The notes under the pieces: generated by a model
Database searches by the model: none
What the model saw: the letters and a program-made list of their open reading frames with translations, nothing else
Told to the model about the DNA's origin: nothing
Translations under genes and position numbers: made by a program
DNA from: an uncultured Christensenella sp.
GTDB taxonomy: Bacteria > Bacillota > Clostridia > Christensenellales > Borkfalkiaceae
Reading direction: 5' to 3'
Assembly (NCBI GenBank): GCA_910587015.1
Contig: CAJUME010000010.1
Coordinates: 124,001 to 188,000, forward strand
Length of the DNA stretch: 64,000 nt
Part shown: piece by piece, positions 17,901 through 27,078 of the stretch
How the letters are laid out: each line of letters starts with the position of its first letter
How positions within the stretch are numbered: the first letter of the stretch is position 1

Positions 17901-20900
17901 TGTCGTTATCCTTAAACGCCTCTTCGTCTATTACCATTATGTTTTTATCGTCGGGCAGAACAATGTCGCCGCCTCTGCCATAGTACTTGCTAAGCGTTGT
18001 GCCGTTCATTCTGCACGCGTCCTGCACGCTTAGCGTGACGGACGTTCTGGCAACCATTCTGTTGCCCTCGTACAGCTCGGCGCTTATAATCGCCGTTCTC
18101 TTTTTAACGTTGCCGTTCTCGTCTACTATGCCGTATATGTCAAAGGTTTTGACGTTGCCGTGTTCGTCTACGGTTGCAAGCTCCTCGTTATCGCTTGACC
18201 ACTCTATTCTGCCCGTAGTCGGGTAATACCAAGGGGTGTAATTGACAGACAGTGTGAAATCCTGTCCCGAATTTACCTTTACCGTGCCCGCGGCCTTTAC
18301 AACCGCGTCGTTATAGTCGACCATAGAACCGAACTCGATTGTGGGGCTTGGCAGCTTTGTACTGCTGTTAACAACCTTAACCTTCAGCTTCTGGTTAAAG
18401 CCGTTGATACCCGTAACGGTAACCGTCGAGGTGCCCACCGCCGCGCCGAAAATTTCGCCGTTTTTAACCTTTGCATAGCGGTCGGGAACGGAACGCCATT
18501 CGAAGTTGGAAAGGTTTGCGCTGCCTTCGTAGTCAAGCTTAACCGTATGCGTTTCGTTCAGCCCGAGGGTAAGCACGTACTCGCCGTTTTCCAGCGTGAT
18601 TTTATCGTCCGCCGCAAGCGAGAAGGTGTCGGGCAACGGTTTTGCCTTGGAATTGGAAAAGCTTATCTGATATACGCCGTAATTGAGCGCATAGTCCATA
18701 ACCTGTATGTAAAGCGAATCCTTATATTCGTCCACCAAATCGGTTATTTCTATGGTTACGGTGGTGGTGCCGTTCTTGACGGCGTTGTAAACGGGTGTAA
18801 TATACTCGGTTGCAAGCACAATGCTCTCTCCCGATTTGTCGGGACGGCAAAGCATAACCGCCTGCGCGTAATGGTTGTCGAATATATCAAGGTCAAGATA
18901 TACGCGCTGCTTGTTCTGATTGTTTTCCTTATAGTCGTAATATCTTATAGCCGCGTCCTCGAGAACGGGAGCCTCGTAGTCGACATAAAAGACCATGGAG
19001 AACGAATTATCCTCAACGTTGTAATCGGGGTTATCCTTATCCTCCGCCTTGAAATAGAACTTGAAGTCCATGGCATATCTGCCGTTGGCGGTAAGTCCCA
19101 GCTCCTCGGGGGTAAGCTCTAAAATAACCTGTCCGGGGATTGCTCCGCCGCCGCCCGCATACGCCTTGTTTACGCGGTAAACGTTGTCGGTTTTTATTAC
19201 CTCGCCCGTGTCGGTATTGTAAATATCGTAGGTTACAAGCTCGGCATTCCTCAAAAGCCCCGCATACAGCGCTTTAAGCCGCCATGTGGTCAGATAATTG
19301 CCGCGCTCCTCCTCGCCTAAAAATTTATTGAAGCAGGAAAGCGCCGCGTGCTCCTTCTCGGTATAAATCTGCTCTGCGTTTTCGTCCTGAACGTAAACGT
19401 AGCTGCCCATAGGGATAACAAAACGCTCGTTATAATAGCTTGCATACGCCTGCGTAGCCCATACCTGCTCCTTGGGGCGGGTTTCGTCGTTATAGGAGGC
19501 GTCCTTAAGGAAGTCTGCAATTTCGTAGCAGTCGTAATCGAGCATAGGCGCCGCGTCCCAGTCGCCGAAGAAGCCCATAAACGGAAGATTTAAGTCGCAC
19601 TGCCCGCCCGTTGCGGAAACAAGCGACAAAAAGCCTTCTATAAACATACCGTTTTTAAAGGTGTTTTTAAGGTGAGCCTTTTCCGCGTCCGAAAGGGTAA
19701 GCGTAACCTCTACGGCAACGCTTGCGCCCGCCGCAACGGTGAACTCCTCGCCCTCGGTCTTGTCAACGCCGCCAACCTTCCATTTTGCGGGAATATCGTC
19801 AAAATAGTCGGGCTTTTCCGCAACCGACAGCTTGTCGGAGGAAAGCGTTTCGGTCATGAAAACGCTTTTTGCGGCAAATTTCAAATCTGTCTGTCCGAAG
19901 TTTTTAACGTGGAATTTAAGCGTATAAACGCCCTTTTGCTTCTCGTCCTCGCCAAGCTCGATTTTGGGGCGGCCGTCCTCGGTGCCCGTTTCGCTTTCAA
20001 CCGTATACAGATACGCGCCCGTGGGATTTATTGCCGCCTTGCCGTCCTTTGCCTCCGCGCCGAAAATATTGCCCAGCGAAGCAAGACCCGCGCCCTGCTT
20101 ACGGGGAGAGTATACCTTTCCGTCCTCGTTATAGACGATTGTGGCGGTACTCATTATAATCTGGTTGATAATTGTAGTAAGGTCGGTGCCTGTATAGCCG
20201 AGGCTTTTAAAGTGACTTCTTACAAGCGCCGTAAAGCCCGCAAGGTTGGGCGCCGCCATAGAGGTACCGCTCATCTCGTCATAGCCGCCCGCTACGGTAG
20301 AGGTGATTTCACCGCCGTACGCAGTAATGTCGGGCTTAAGCTTAAGGTCTGCGGTAACGCCCCAGGACGAGTAATCGTTCATAAAAGGGCCTGCCTGATA
20401 TGAGGTGCTTAAGGTTATTGTGCCCGTTCTGTTTCTGCTTGTCAGTATTTCGCCCGCGTCCATAGTTACGGCGGCAACGGGGACGGGATTGTCTATATCG
20501 CCCACCGAAATACCTACGGAACCCGCAACGTTGTTGTAAATTATAACCGCGTCCGCGCCCTCGCCCGAGCCTTCGAGCCCGCCGCGCATTGCAATTTCAA
20601 CCTTCTCCTGAAAGCTGTTGTTGCCGCGCTTGACAACGGCGATAACCTTTTCGCCGGGCTGCTTATAGCCGCCCTTTGCAACGGAAGTAAACTGCTTTCT
20701 TACCTCCGTGGAATAGCTGGAACCAAGTCCCACGCCCGATATAAGCACATATTTAAAGGTCTTCGGCTCCTCTCCCACGCCTAACATTTTAAGGAAGTCC
20801 TGCTTGACGTAGTTTGCATTGCTTGCCGATGTGAAGAAAATCGGCTCGGCATACTCCTTCTGTCCGTCGTTCATATTGACGTTCATATAATAGGACTGCT

Positions 20901-22290
20901 GTCCGTTAATGCTCGCCGTGGACATTGCGCCCTTGAAGGTTGAGGGCGAGCCGACCGTGCCGGAGTCGGGGTTGGTTGCAAGGTTGGTACCGAACGCACT
21001 GCCGTAGCCGGAGCTGAAGTCGTTGCTGGCCGCGCAGACAAGGCTTATGCCGTTATCGCGTATTTTGCCGTAAACCTCGTTCATAAGCTGACCCTCGGTA
21101 TCGCCGTCGATTTCCACCGAGGAGAAGCCCGCAGAGGTGCCCAAGCTCATATTGATTACGTCAACTCCGAGGGTTACGCAGTCCTCGAGCGCCGCCAGAA
21201 TATCCTCCGTAACCGCGCCGCCGAGGTCGGAGCTGTCGAAATCGTCCGTGAACACCTTGCAGATTACAAGCTGCGCGTTGGGCGCAACGCCCTTAAACAG
21301 CTCGTCTACGGGGTTGCCGTCCTTATCGGTATAGCCGTAGAGCGAATTGCCCGCCGCAATACCCGCAACGTGCGTGCCGTGCTGGGAATAGGAGGGATAT
21401 ACGTTTGCGTCCTTGTCGGCATAGTCGTATGCAAAGGGAACCTTTTTGTTTATGTATAAATCGTTTTCGGTAACCGTTTCGCCGCGGTCTGCGGAAAGCT
21501 TATACGCCTTTGTCTGCGTAAGCTTGCCCGCTACGTCCGCCTTGGTCATCGCCTCCTCCGTGGGCATAACGTTAAACGCGTCGTGCGTGTAGTCGAGGCC
21601 CGTATCCAGAACGGCAATGGTAACGCCGCCGCCGTCCTTGCCCGCTTCAACGTACTGAGAGGAATCGTAAATACCCGTTTTATATACGTCGTTGGGGTTA
21701 GAGGTTGCAGAGGATTTTTCCGAAGAGGTGTCCGCCGCCTGCGGGAATGCGTAATACGAGGACATTACAACGCTTTTAACGGACGGAACGCCCGTTATTT
21801 TGGTGATATCCGCGCCCTTAACGCTTAAAACAACCGAGTTGGTTACGGTGTTATAGCTGTTGATAAGCTTGTGCTTTACGCCCGTTTTGGAAAGGTCGGA
21901 CAAGAACCGCTTTTGCGAGGCTTTTATGGCGTTTTGCGTGCTTGCGCCCGCCGCGGAGGAAATATATTCCTTAACCGTGCTGTTGTCGCGTACTCTGTCA
22001 ATCAGCGGCGCCTCGTCAAGCGTTACGATAACGTTATAGGACTTGTTGTTATCCACCGAAACGCCCGAAGCCTCGCCGTTTATAACGCTGCTGTTAAGAT
22101 TTTCGACGGCTATATCCGTCAAATCGAGCTTGCCCGTAAGGTTTTCGTAATTAACCGTATCGTATCTGCCGTCCGTAGACGCATTGTTATTGCCGTTTTT
22201 TGCAAAGGCAAGCGCATTGCCCGCGATAAACGTGGCGCACATTACGCCCGTAAGCCCCACGCATGCAAGTTGTCTTATTTTGGTTCTCAT
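14905..22290 (-). CDS. Giant membrane-anchored subtilisin-like protease (S8) with PA domain and BspA-type leucine-rich repeats
   Basis: 2461 residues. Signal peptide 1-29, an inhibitor-like propeptide (about 70-180), then an S8 domain with D229 (AVLDTG), H304 (HGTHVAG), oxyanion N423 and S677 (SGTSMAAP), so the catalytic set is complete. A protease-associated domain is inserted at about 490-635. A C5a-peptidase/lactocepin-like beta region with Ig-like stretches follows. Residues about 1435-2145 are BspA-type leucine-rich repeats (AFxxCxxLxxVxxPxxVxxIGxxAF, period 22-23). A Big_3-like domain comes next (about 2317-2400), then a membrane helix near 2415-2437 with a short basic tail, and no LPXTG. 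The product is therefore an extracellular, membrane-tethered protease with a large adhesive repeat array. It is the first gene of the peptide-uptake series and probably supplies peptides to the OppABCDF system. Confidence 0.9.
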   Translation of the reverse strand: MRTKIRQLACVGLTGVMCATFIAGNALAFAKNGNNNASTDGRYDTVNYENLTGKLDLTDIAVENLNSSVINGEASGVSVDNNKSYNVIVTLDEAPLIDRVRDNSTVKEYISSAAGASTQNAIKASQKRFLSDLSKTGVKHKLINSYNTVTNSVVLSVKGADITKITGVPSVKSVVMSSYYAFPQAADTSSEKSSATSNPNDVYKTGIYDSSQYVEAGKDGGGVTIAVLDTGLDYTHDAFNVMPTEEAMTKADVAGKLTQTKAYKLSADRGETVTENDLYINKKVPFAYDYADKDANVYPSYSQHGTHVAGIAAGNSLYGYTDKDGNPVDELFKGVAPNAQLVICKVFTDDFDSSDLGGAVTEDILAALEDCVTLGVDVINMSLGTSAGFSSVEIDGDTEGQLMNEVYGKIRDNGISLVCAASNDFSSGYGSAFGTNLATNPDSGTVGSPSTFKGAMSTASINGQQSYYMNVNMNDGQKEYAEPIFFTSASNANYVKQDFLKMLGVGEEPKTFKYVLISGVGLGSSYSTEVRKQFTSVAKGGYKQPGEKVIAVVKRGNNSFQEKVEIAMRGGLEGSGEGADAVIIYNNVAGSVGISVGDIDNPVPVAAVTMDAGEILTSRNRTGTITLSTSYQAGPFMNDYSSWGVTADLKLKPDITAYGGEITSTVAGGYDEMSGTSMAAPNLAGFTALVRSHFKSLGYTGTDLTTIINQIIMSTATIVYNEDGKVYSPRKQGAGLASLGNIFGAEAKDGKAAINPTGAYLYTVESETGTEDGRPKIELGEDEKQKGVYTLKFHVKNFGQTDLKFAAKSVFMTETLSSDKLSVAEKPDYFDDIPAKWKVGGVDKTEGEEFTVAAGASVAVEVTLTLSDAEKAHLKNTFKNGMFIEGFLSLVSATGGQCDLNLPFMGFFGDWDAAPMLDYDCYEIADFLKDASYNDETRPKEQVWATQAYASYYNERFVIPMGSYVYVQDENAEQIYTEKEHAALSCFNKFLGEEERGNYLTTWRLKALYAGLLRNAELVTYDIYNTDTGEVIKTDNVYRVNKAYAGGGGAIPGQVILELTPEELGLTANGRYAMDFKFYFKAEDKDNPDYNVEDNSFSMVFYVDYEAPVLEDAAIRYYDYKENNQNKQRVYLDLDIFDNHYAQAVMLCRPDKSGESIVLATEYITPVYNAVKNGTTTVTIEITDLVDEYKDSLYIQVMDYALNYGVYQISFSNSKAKPLPDTFSLAADDKITLENGEYVLTLGLNETHTVKLDYEGSANLSNFEWRSVPDRYAKVKNGEIFGAAVGTSTVTVTGINGFNQKLKVKVVNSSTKLPSPTIEFGSMVDYNDAVVKAAGTVKVNSGQDFTLSVNYTPWYYPTTGRIEWSSDNEELATVDEHGNVKTFDIYGIVDENGNVKKRTAIISAELYEGNRMVARTSVTLSVQDACRMNGTTLSKYYGRGGDIVLPDDKNIMVIDEEAFKDNDNITSIVIPSTVTKISARAFKNCSELKAVYFVSKDAMPIADADLSLIMKNAFENCPKLELVDFTNVKTITVDRAAFKGCTSLKEVRRMDKIGTMNTSAFEGCTSLKEADITGLHYVGDSVFKGCTSLNSIKTKYYSAIGDSMFAGCTALVNVTINAPVVGAHAFEGCTALQTVSFGAAGAGLSFTVGAYAFNSCGQLESVDFFDNSALQLGDMAFANCGKLTRDNFKLDISKASLGDKVFDGSGIVVNDAIYDGTTLVLAPNVIGAGFTIKAGTTEIAPFAFSSSRLDGVTTIAIPSTVTKIGEGAFAYLGLRTIVLPSSLTEIADNLFYAATSLTSVTIPASVEKIGLGAFFGCDKLTTITFEGGSSLKAIGSEAFRHCESLLTVVLPNGCTQMGDRVFYGCVALKNVTLPSVTSLGERTFWMCYALEEVTFGANATTTGAYTFCPGTTVDAQGNTVAYKSSLTKVTLSDKITFIGTGAFSYCSVLEEINLKNVTEVGAYAFAQCSALATVIGLERVETIGAYAFAGCTALETLDLNNAVFIGHSAFSSVGFTSLKIPKVEFIGAMAFYGCNLISAELPATLKTIGEAAFGNSEFLTSFSVAAGNKDYFTENGVLYRNITDAGTGKTVYELCLYPSAKRASVYAIKDGTVIVNAYAFAYLNGSLKEVFFPYSVKAIGNRAFYDSGVSVYVFDCVEAPVLYTEYFDNGLGTYTYYLANFEDEFILHTGVVSGTVSSLTIVYPENGLGYTNHIYSNYFDKVTVSEEVMDNTTRALAEAIDGFLPIEEINAWNSLAVNAENTALVQAFSDEVKAAHASYNTITGGKQLELLGKDRVDRLLQVENALKSVKARFGISAKATTLTISSESKHKTKYAEGDLFDLTGLVIVVTYDDYSTETVNASSGEIKLTDKYDGEPLKLTNRYVEVTVRGVTAIIAIEVTENGAEQPSKPTGKLNPAVIYGPIIGVAAAAAIAVAVVFLIKKMKSAKSANGGSDNNGADNG
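15860..17980 (-). repeat. Leucine-rich-repeat coding array
   Basis: DNA-level near-copies of the same unit encode the BspA-type repeats. For example, ttaagcgaggtacaaccctt starts at 17522, recurs with one substitution at 17588, and again at 17657 (intervals of 66 and 69 bp, or 22-23 codons). Shorter matches to the 'aagcgaggt' core recur through the array. Confidence 0.75.
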
Positions 22291-22360
22291 TTATAACTCC
22301 TGTATTTCCGTCCGCCCCGAAGGGGCTTTTCCGCATAAATTTTCAAAGCTGTAAACACGG

Positions 22361-22387
22361 CTGAAAGGGCACGGCGTGCCCTTTCGG
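22361..22387. terminator. Hairpin between the giant lipoprotein and subtilase genes
   Basis: A 10-bp perfect stem (22363-22372 with 22376-22385), extended by a wobble and a GC pair. The T-run is on the plus-strand side, so termination of the leftward lipoprotein transcript is uncertain. A second small GC hairpin (22314-22326) lies in the leader of the subtilase gene, about 25 bases before its start. I see no clear promoter in this 108-bp gap, so read-through from the lipoprotein gene is possible. Confidence 0.5.
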
Positions 22388-22398
22388 TTTTTTATTGC

Positions 22399-25300
22399 TT
22401 AAACTATACGCATGCTGATTTTATACTCGTCCTCGTTGCTGTAATCAACCTCGGCGATGTAAGTTTCAAAATCGCAGCTCATGGTAAGCGTGTATTTTTT
22501 AGCGTCCTTGTCATGGGCGGTGATGGTATATTTATATACCTTTTCTACCATATCATCGCCTATGCCGTCCAAAAGCTTCATAGTTCCAATGCTTACAAAC
22601 GTGTAGGTAAGCTTGCCGTCCTTAATGATTATGCCCGTAAGCTCGTCTACAAATCTAATCGTAAGGTTAGAGCCGTAGCTTACTTCTGCCATAATCTCCT
22701 TACCGTTTTTATCCGTTAAGGTAAGCTTATACACAAGCCTCAGCTCGTCGCGGCCGTTAATGACGTATTTATACTGCTCTTCTCCGCATACCACCGTGTC
22801 GATTCCGTCAAAGACGAACGTCTTGCCCTCTAAATCGTCGGCGCCGTCTGCCGAGCGCAGATAAAGCTTATCGGGCTCAACAAGCTTATACGCCTTTCCG
22901 TTGCTGCCGATGTACGCGCCCGCTTCCGACGCGTCCGCGTCCACAACAACAAAGCGCGCGTCCTCCGCACCCGTCAAAAGCGCCATTCCGAAGCTGTTTA
23001 TTTTGTAGGAATACGCCGCCTCGACCGTGTTGTCCTTGCTGTACTGCAACGCCGTACCGGAGCCGTAATTGCTTAATCCCAAGCCATCGAATACTATATA
23101 CTTTCCGTCTGCCGCGGTAAAGGTTCCGCGGTATTTGTCAAGCTGTTTGCCCGTGCCGACGCATATAATATTATTGCCTTCGGACACATTGTCCGCGTTG
23201 GATACGATAAGCTCGTATCCGCTCTGCGCAAGCATTGCAAACGCATAATATGTGCGGCCGTTATAATTGAAGGAAAGGTGATTTTCCTTTACGTTGTAGG
23301 TAAATACCGTGCTTTGACCGCGATAGCTGCCCTGCGCCGTGAAGGACGCGCCTATTTCTCCTATTACAAGCGTTTCAAGCGTTCCGCCTACGTGCCACTC
23401 GCCGGTGAAATTGTTTACAACGTTAAGCGTTTTGCCGCCAAGCAGGAATTTATCGCCCGATACCGTAATATTGCCAAGACCAGTAATAGAAATAGTCGTG
23501 CCGTTGATTGTATACTTGTAGGACGCGCTGCCCACGGTTACATTGCCGCCGCCCGTCAAACCGCTGCCGCCGTCAAAGGCGTAAACGGTACCGTCCTCTT
23601 CTTTAAGCTTAAGTCCGTACAGTCTGTCGGGACGGCAAAGCGTAAAGCTTGCTCCGCCCGTAACGGTAATTGTGTCAGTAGACTGATTGTACTCTATCGT
23701 GTAAGTAGCGCCGTCATAGACAAGCGTACCCTTCATTGTGGCGTTTTCAAGCTTGTAGCTACCGTTTTTCTGTCCTATTTTAACCGAACCGGAAACAGCA
23801 GAGGTAAGAACCTTGTTCCTTTCTTCCCTGATTAAAATGCTGTTAAGCTTATACAGACCGTAGCCGTTGAATTCCACAAGGCCCCAGTCCTCGCCTATCC
23901 ACTGCCCGCCGAAATCGTCGTACAGACAGAAGGAAACTATATCCTCGTAGGTAGCTATAACCTTTAGGTTGCCGTCGGCATCGACCTCGTCGCCGTACAC
24001 TACGTAGTTATCCAGCATTTCGTTATCCTTATAGGAATATATCATACCCTTAAGGGTGAAATCGTTAACGTCGTAATGCAATACGCCGAGCACGCTGTCC
24101 TCGAGGAACAGATACACATAGTCAACGCCGTTGACGCGCTGCATATGGTAGGTTACCTCCAAATCGCTTGCAACCGTTTCGTAGGAAACAAGCGCGATGC
24201 CGTAGCCGTCCTTGCCTATGCCGTTAAAGGTGATTTCGACAGCCTCTTCATTATAGAAGAAACGCCACATGCCCACCAAGGACATATCCTTGTAATAGGT
24301 AAGGTCTGTATTAGTCAGCTTTATAAAGCCGTTTTCGTCCATGCTTACCTGCGTTCCGCCCGCAATTACACTGCCGCCGTTAAGGGTAAGCGTATCCGTG
24401 CCGTCAAACACATAGGTGCCCTTGTCGCTTGTAAGCACGCTCTTTACGCCGTCAATATAGCCGTAATACTCGTATGACCACGCGCCCTTGCCGTCGAAAG
24501 TAAATTCAACGTGCGTAGTGGCAGATTTTTCCCATGTGCCCTTGAACGGGTCGTAGGCCTTGTATACGGTACTGCCGATAACAACCGTTCTGTTAGCCGC
24601 GTTAAACGTGCCCGTGCCCACGCCTGCTATATTAACCGAATTACCGCTAACGGTATAGGTTATGGGACTGCCCGCAAGCATACCCGTGCCGTCCTCGTTA
24701 AAGACGCATTCCTTACCGTTATCGCTGTAATAGCCGCCGTAAATGAAGCCGTCAAGCTTTTTAACAGCATAAAGCGGAGCCTTTTCCGTATAGGAAATAT
24801 TATTCAAAAGCGTAAGCTTACCGTCCGCAAGCGTACCCTTTCCGCACGAATAATAGGTGGTCGTCGTGTTGTTTTCCGTCTTGGATTCCGTGAAGGCGGG
24901 GCAGTCGAACAAGGTTATCGTTTCGCCGTCGAATATATAATAGCTGGTAAGATTAAGCGCGCCCTTTCTGTAAATCAGCGAGCCGTCTGCTTTAAGCTCG
25001 ATATTCGCGCCGCTGCCGCTTTCCGCAGTCTGCAAATAATATGTACCCGCTACCGAAGCATAGTCCGCAAAGCCGCAGTACAGCGTTTCCTCACCCGTAA
25101 GAACATATCCGTTAGGCACCTTTTGCGTAAGTTCTTCATTGAAATAATATCCGTAGGAGCGATTTCCGTCTGTTTTCGAAATATATTCGGGTAACTGATT
25201 TCTGTACCATTCGGCAACGGGCCGGTAATCCTTTGCTTCAAGGTTGACAATCTTGCCTTCGGTAAAGGCGCCGTTCGCCATATATTTAATAGTAACCTGC

Positions 25301-27078
25301 GCGGTCATATTGCCGGAGGGCTTATTGTATTCGGGATAGCCGTTATCGAAGGTCCATTCCGCAACATTCCAGCCAAGCGTTTCCACAAAGTCCTTGCCTA
25401 TTGCGTGAGGGTCGTCGGAGCAGCTTACAACCATAGCGGGCCCGCATTCTATATTTTCGCCGCCGCCGTTGCTTAAGCCGCCGCAGATTTTACCTGCTTT
25501 TTCGTATTTGGAGCCGCCGTCAGCCGCAGCGTGTACATCCGCAAGCGAGAAGCAGCCGCTTACCACGCTGTCGCGCTCAACATAGCCCGCAATACCGCCG
25601 GCATAGGCGTACGCGTGCTCCTCGAAGCCCTGAGAGGGCGTTACCGCGTTATAAGCGTCAACTATTCCCAGCGCATAGCTGTTTTTTACCGAGCTGTAGG
25701 GGCTCATATAGCCCGCTATGCCGCCCGCGTTCATTGCTCCGTAAACAGAGCCGTCGGAATAGCTGTTGATTATATACGCGACGGTATCCTTCTGCATAGA
25801 CATTACATAGCCCGCTATGCCGCCCGCCGCATACAGATAGCCGGACTGTCCCTGAATATCAACGTTTGCCGAGCAACCGTTTACGGCAGAATATGCGCGC
25901 TGGGCTTCGGAATTGTAAACCGACTGCAAAAAGCCGACAACGCCGCCGATATAGCCGTAATAAACATCGTCCGCGTCCGCGATTATCGCTCCCTCGTTTA
26001 CCTTACAGTTGGTTATACTTACGCCCAGACCCGCGCCGACGATTCCGCCCGCCGCAAACGTTTTGTTGAATTTGCTGGCGTTTACGCTTATATCGAAGTC
26101 CTCGACGGTAAGGTCGTAAATTCTCGCGGGGCCTGCGGTTGTTGCCGCCGCCGTGCCGAACAGACCGATATACGGTAAAAATACCGTGGTGAATTCAGAC
26201 TGTTCTATTATCGTATCCTTAATATAATAATTGTGAATTTTATGTCCGTTGCCGTCAAAGTCGCCGCAGAACACCGCGGAAGAGGAAGTGCTGTCGCCGA
26301 TAATAAACAGCTGCTCGCCTTCCATATCTATGTCGGCGGTAAGCTTGTAATAAGCCATGCCGTAGCGGCCCAGATAGAAGGGGTTATTGACCAAATCCGC
26401 CATAACGTACAAATCAATCGGCCTTTTAAGCAGATAGGGCGAGGACTGCGTACCGTTACCCGAATCTTTTCTTTCGATAAAGGATTTCTCCAGCTCTAAT
26501 CCGCTGACCTTGACGGTGGTTTTTCTCGCAACGTTAAAGGAATATACCCCGCCGGCGTCGGGCTTGATTACCGTTGTATTTGCAAGCACGCTGTATTTGG
26601 AAGCGCGGTCGTAATAAACGCTGATGTCCAGCTTAAAGCGCACCGCCGTGCCGACCGCAAGCCCTTCGAGCGTGGAAAGCTCCTCGCCCGTGGATGCGTC
26701 GAGGTATTTAATGCGCGCGTCCTCCTTGTCGAAGGTTATGTCAAAGGTATTTATCGCATACACGCCCGAAACGGTAACCTCGGTATCGCGCGACATTTCA
26801 AAGGAATATACGCCTTCGAGGTCGGGATACTCGTCCTCTCCGTTAATAAGCACGGTGGGGTCGCCCGTTACGCGGCTTTCGTCCACGGTGCAGGTAAATT
26901 TTACGGTATAGCCGTCCCTTACCTTGGCGCCGCTTTTAATTTCGCCGAAGTCGAGCTTTACGCCCGCAATTGCGTCGTAGGTAAGCTTATAATATTTGGG
27001 GCCGGTGCATGCCGCGGCTGCCAGACACAGACACGCAAGACATAAAACCGAAAGTATCGCTGTTAAAATTTTCCTCAT
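22399..27078 (-). CDS. Giant lipoprotein with GLUG-type repeats and repeated beta domains
   Basis: 1559 residues from the ATG at 27078, chosen for the AGGAG site and because a lipoprotein signal (LAAAAC, near residue 24) follows directly. The longer in-frame start lacks both. After InlB-like beta segments (about 30-200), residues about 270-520 carry GLUG-like units (GGIVGAGLG, GGVVGFLQ, GGIAGYV repeated four times or more), a motif seen in bacterial surface adhesins and M26 peptidases. No protease motif is seen. The rest is a run of roughly 110-150-residue beta units with patterns such as FKGTWE...FTFDGKGAW and YKYTINGTTISITGLG. It is probably a surface-displayed adhesin or binding protein. 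It lies upstream of, and in the same direction as, the subtilase operon. Confidence 0.75.
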   Translation of the reverse strand: MRKILTAILSVLCLACLCLAAAACTGPKYYKLTYDAIAGVKLDFGEIKSGAKVRDGYTVKFTCTVDESRVTGDPTVLINGEDEYPDLEGVYSFEMSRDTEVTVSGVYAINTFDITFDKEDARIKYLDASTGEELSTLEGLAVGTAVRFKLDISVYYDRASKYSVLANTTVIKPDAGGVYSFNVARKTTVKVSGLELEKSFIERKDSGNGTQSSPYLLKRPIDLYVMADLVNNPFYLGRYGMAYYKLTADIDMEGEQLFIIGDSTSSSAVFCGDFDGNGHKIHNYYIKDTIIEQSEFTTVFLPYIGLFGTAAATTAGPARIYDLTVEDFDISVNASKFNKTFAAGGIVGAGLGVSITNCKVNEGAIIADADDVYYGYIGGVVGFLQSVYNSEAQRAYSAVNGCSANVDIQGQSGYLYAAGGIAGYVMSMQKDTVAYIINSYSDGSVYGAMNAGGIAGYMSPYSSVKNSYALGIVDAYNAVTPSQGFEEHAYAYAGGIAGYVERDSVVSGCFSLADVHAAADGGSKYEKAGKICGGLSNGGGENIECGPAMVVSCSDDPHAIGKDFVETLGWNVAEWTFDNGYPEYNKPSGNMTAQVTIKYMANGAFTEGKIVNLEAKDYRPVAEWYRNQLPEYISKTDGNRSYGYYFNEELTQKVPNGYVLTGEETLYCGFADYASVAGTYYLQTAESGSGANIELKADGSLIYRKGALNLTSYYIFDGETITLFDCPAFTESKTENNTTTTYYSCGKGTLADGKLTLLNNISYTEKAPLYAVKKLDGFIYGGYYSDNGKECVFNEDGTGMLAGSPITYTVSGNSVNIAGVGTGTFNAANRTVVIGSTVYKAYDPFKGTWEKSATTHVEFTFDGKGAWSYEYYGYIDGVKSVLTSDKGTYVFDGTDTLTLNGGSVIAGGTQVSMDENGFIKLTNTDLTYYKDMSLVGMWRFFYNEEAVEITFNGIGKDGYGIALVSYETVASDLEVTYHMQRVNGVDYVYLFLEDSVLGVLHYDVNDFTLKGMIYSYKDNEMLDNYVVYGDEVDADGNLKVIATYEDIVSFCLYDDFGGQWIGEDWGLVEFNGYGLYKLNSILIREERNKVLTSAVSGSVKIGQKNGSYKLENATMKGTLVYDGATYTIEYNQSTDTITVTGGASFTLCRPDRLYGLKLKEEDGTVYAFDGGSGLTGGGNVTVGSASYKYTINGTTISITGLGNITVSGDKFLLGGKTLNVVNNFTGEWHVGGTLETLVIGEIGASFTAQGSYRGQSTVFTYNVKENHLSFNYNGRTYYAFAMLAQSGYELIVSNADNVSEGNNIICVGTGKQLDKYRGTFTAADGKYIVFDGLGLSNYGSGTALQYSKDNTVEAAYSYKINSFGMALLTGAEDARFVVVDADASEAGAYIGSNGKAYKLVEPDKLYLRSADGADDLEGKTFVFDGIDTVVCGEEQYKYVINGRDELRLVYKLTLTDKNGKEIMAEVSYGSNLTIRFVDELTGIIIKDGKLTYTFVSIGTMKLLDGIGDDMVEKVYKYTITAHDKDAKKYTLTMSCDFETYIAEVDYSNEDEYKISMRIV

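Noticed and set aside
17522..17980. Regularly spaced short repeats resembling a CRISPR array
   Set aside because: The 66-69-bp period is a multiple of three within one open frame and encodes leucine-rich repeats. There are no spacers or cas genes.
19672..20403. 243-codon frame opposite the subtilase, and similar long antisense frames elsewhere (for example 2732-3379, 15727-16446, 38123-38473)
   Set aside because: These lie inside strongly supported genes on the other strand, have no ribosome sites, and are explained by GC-rich third positions.
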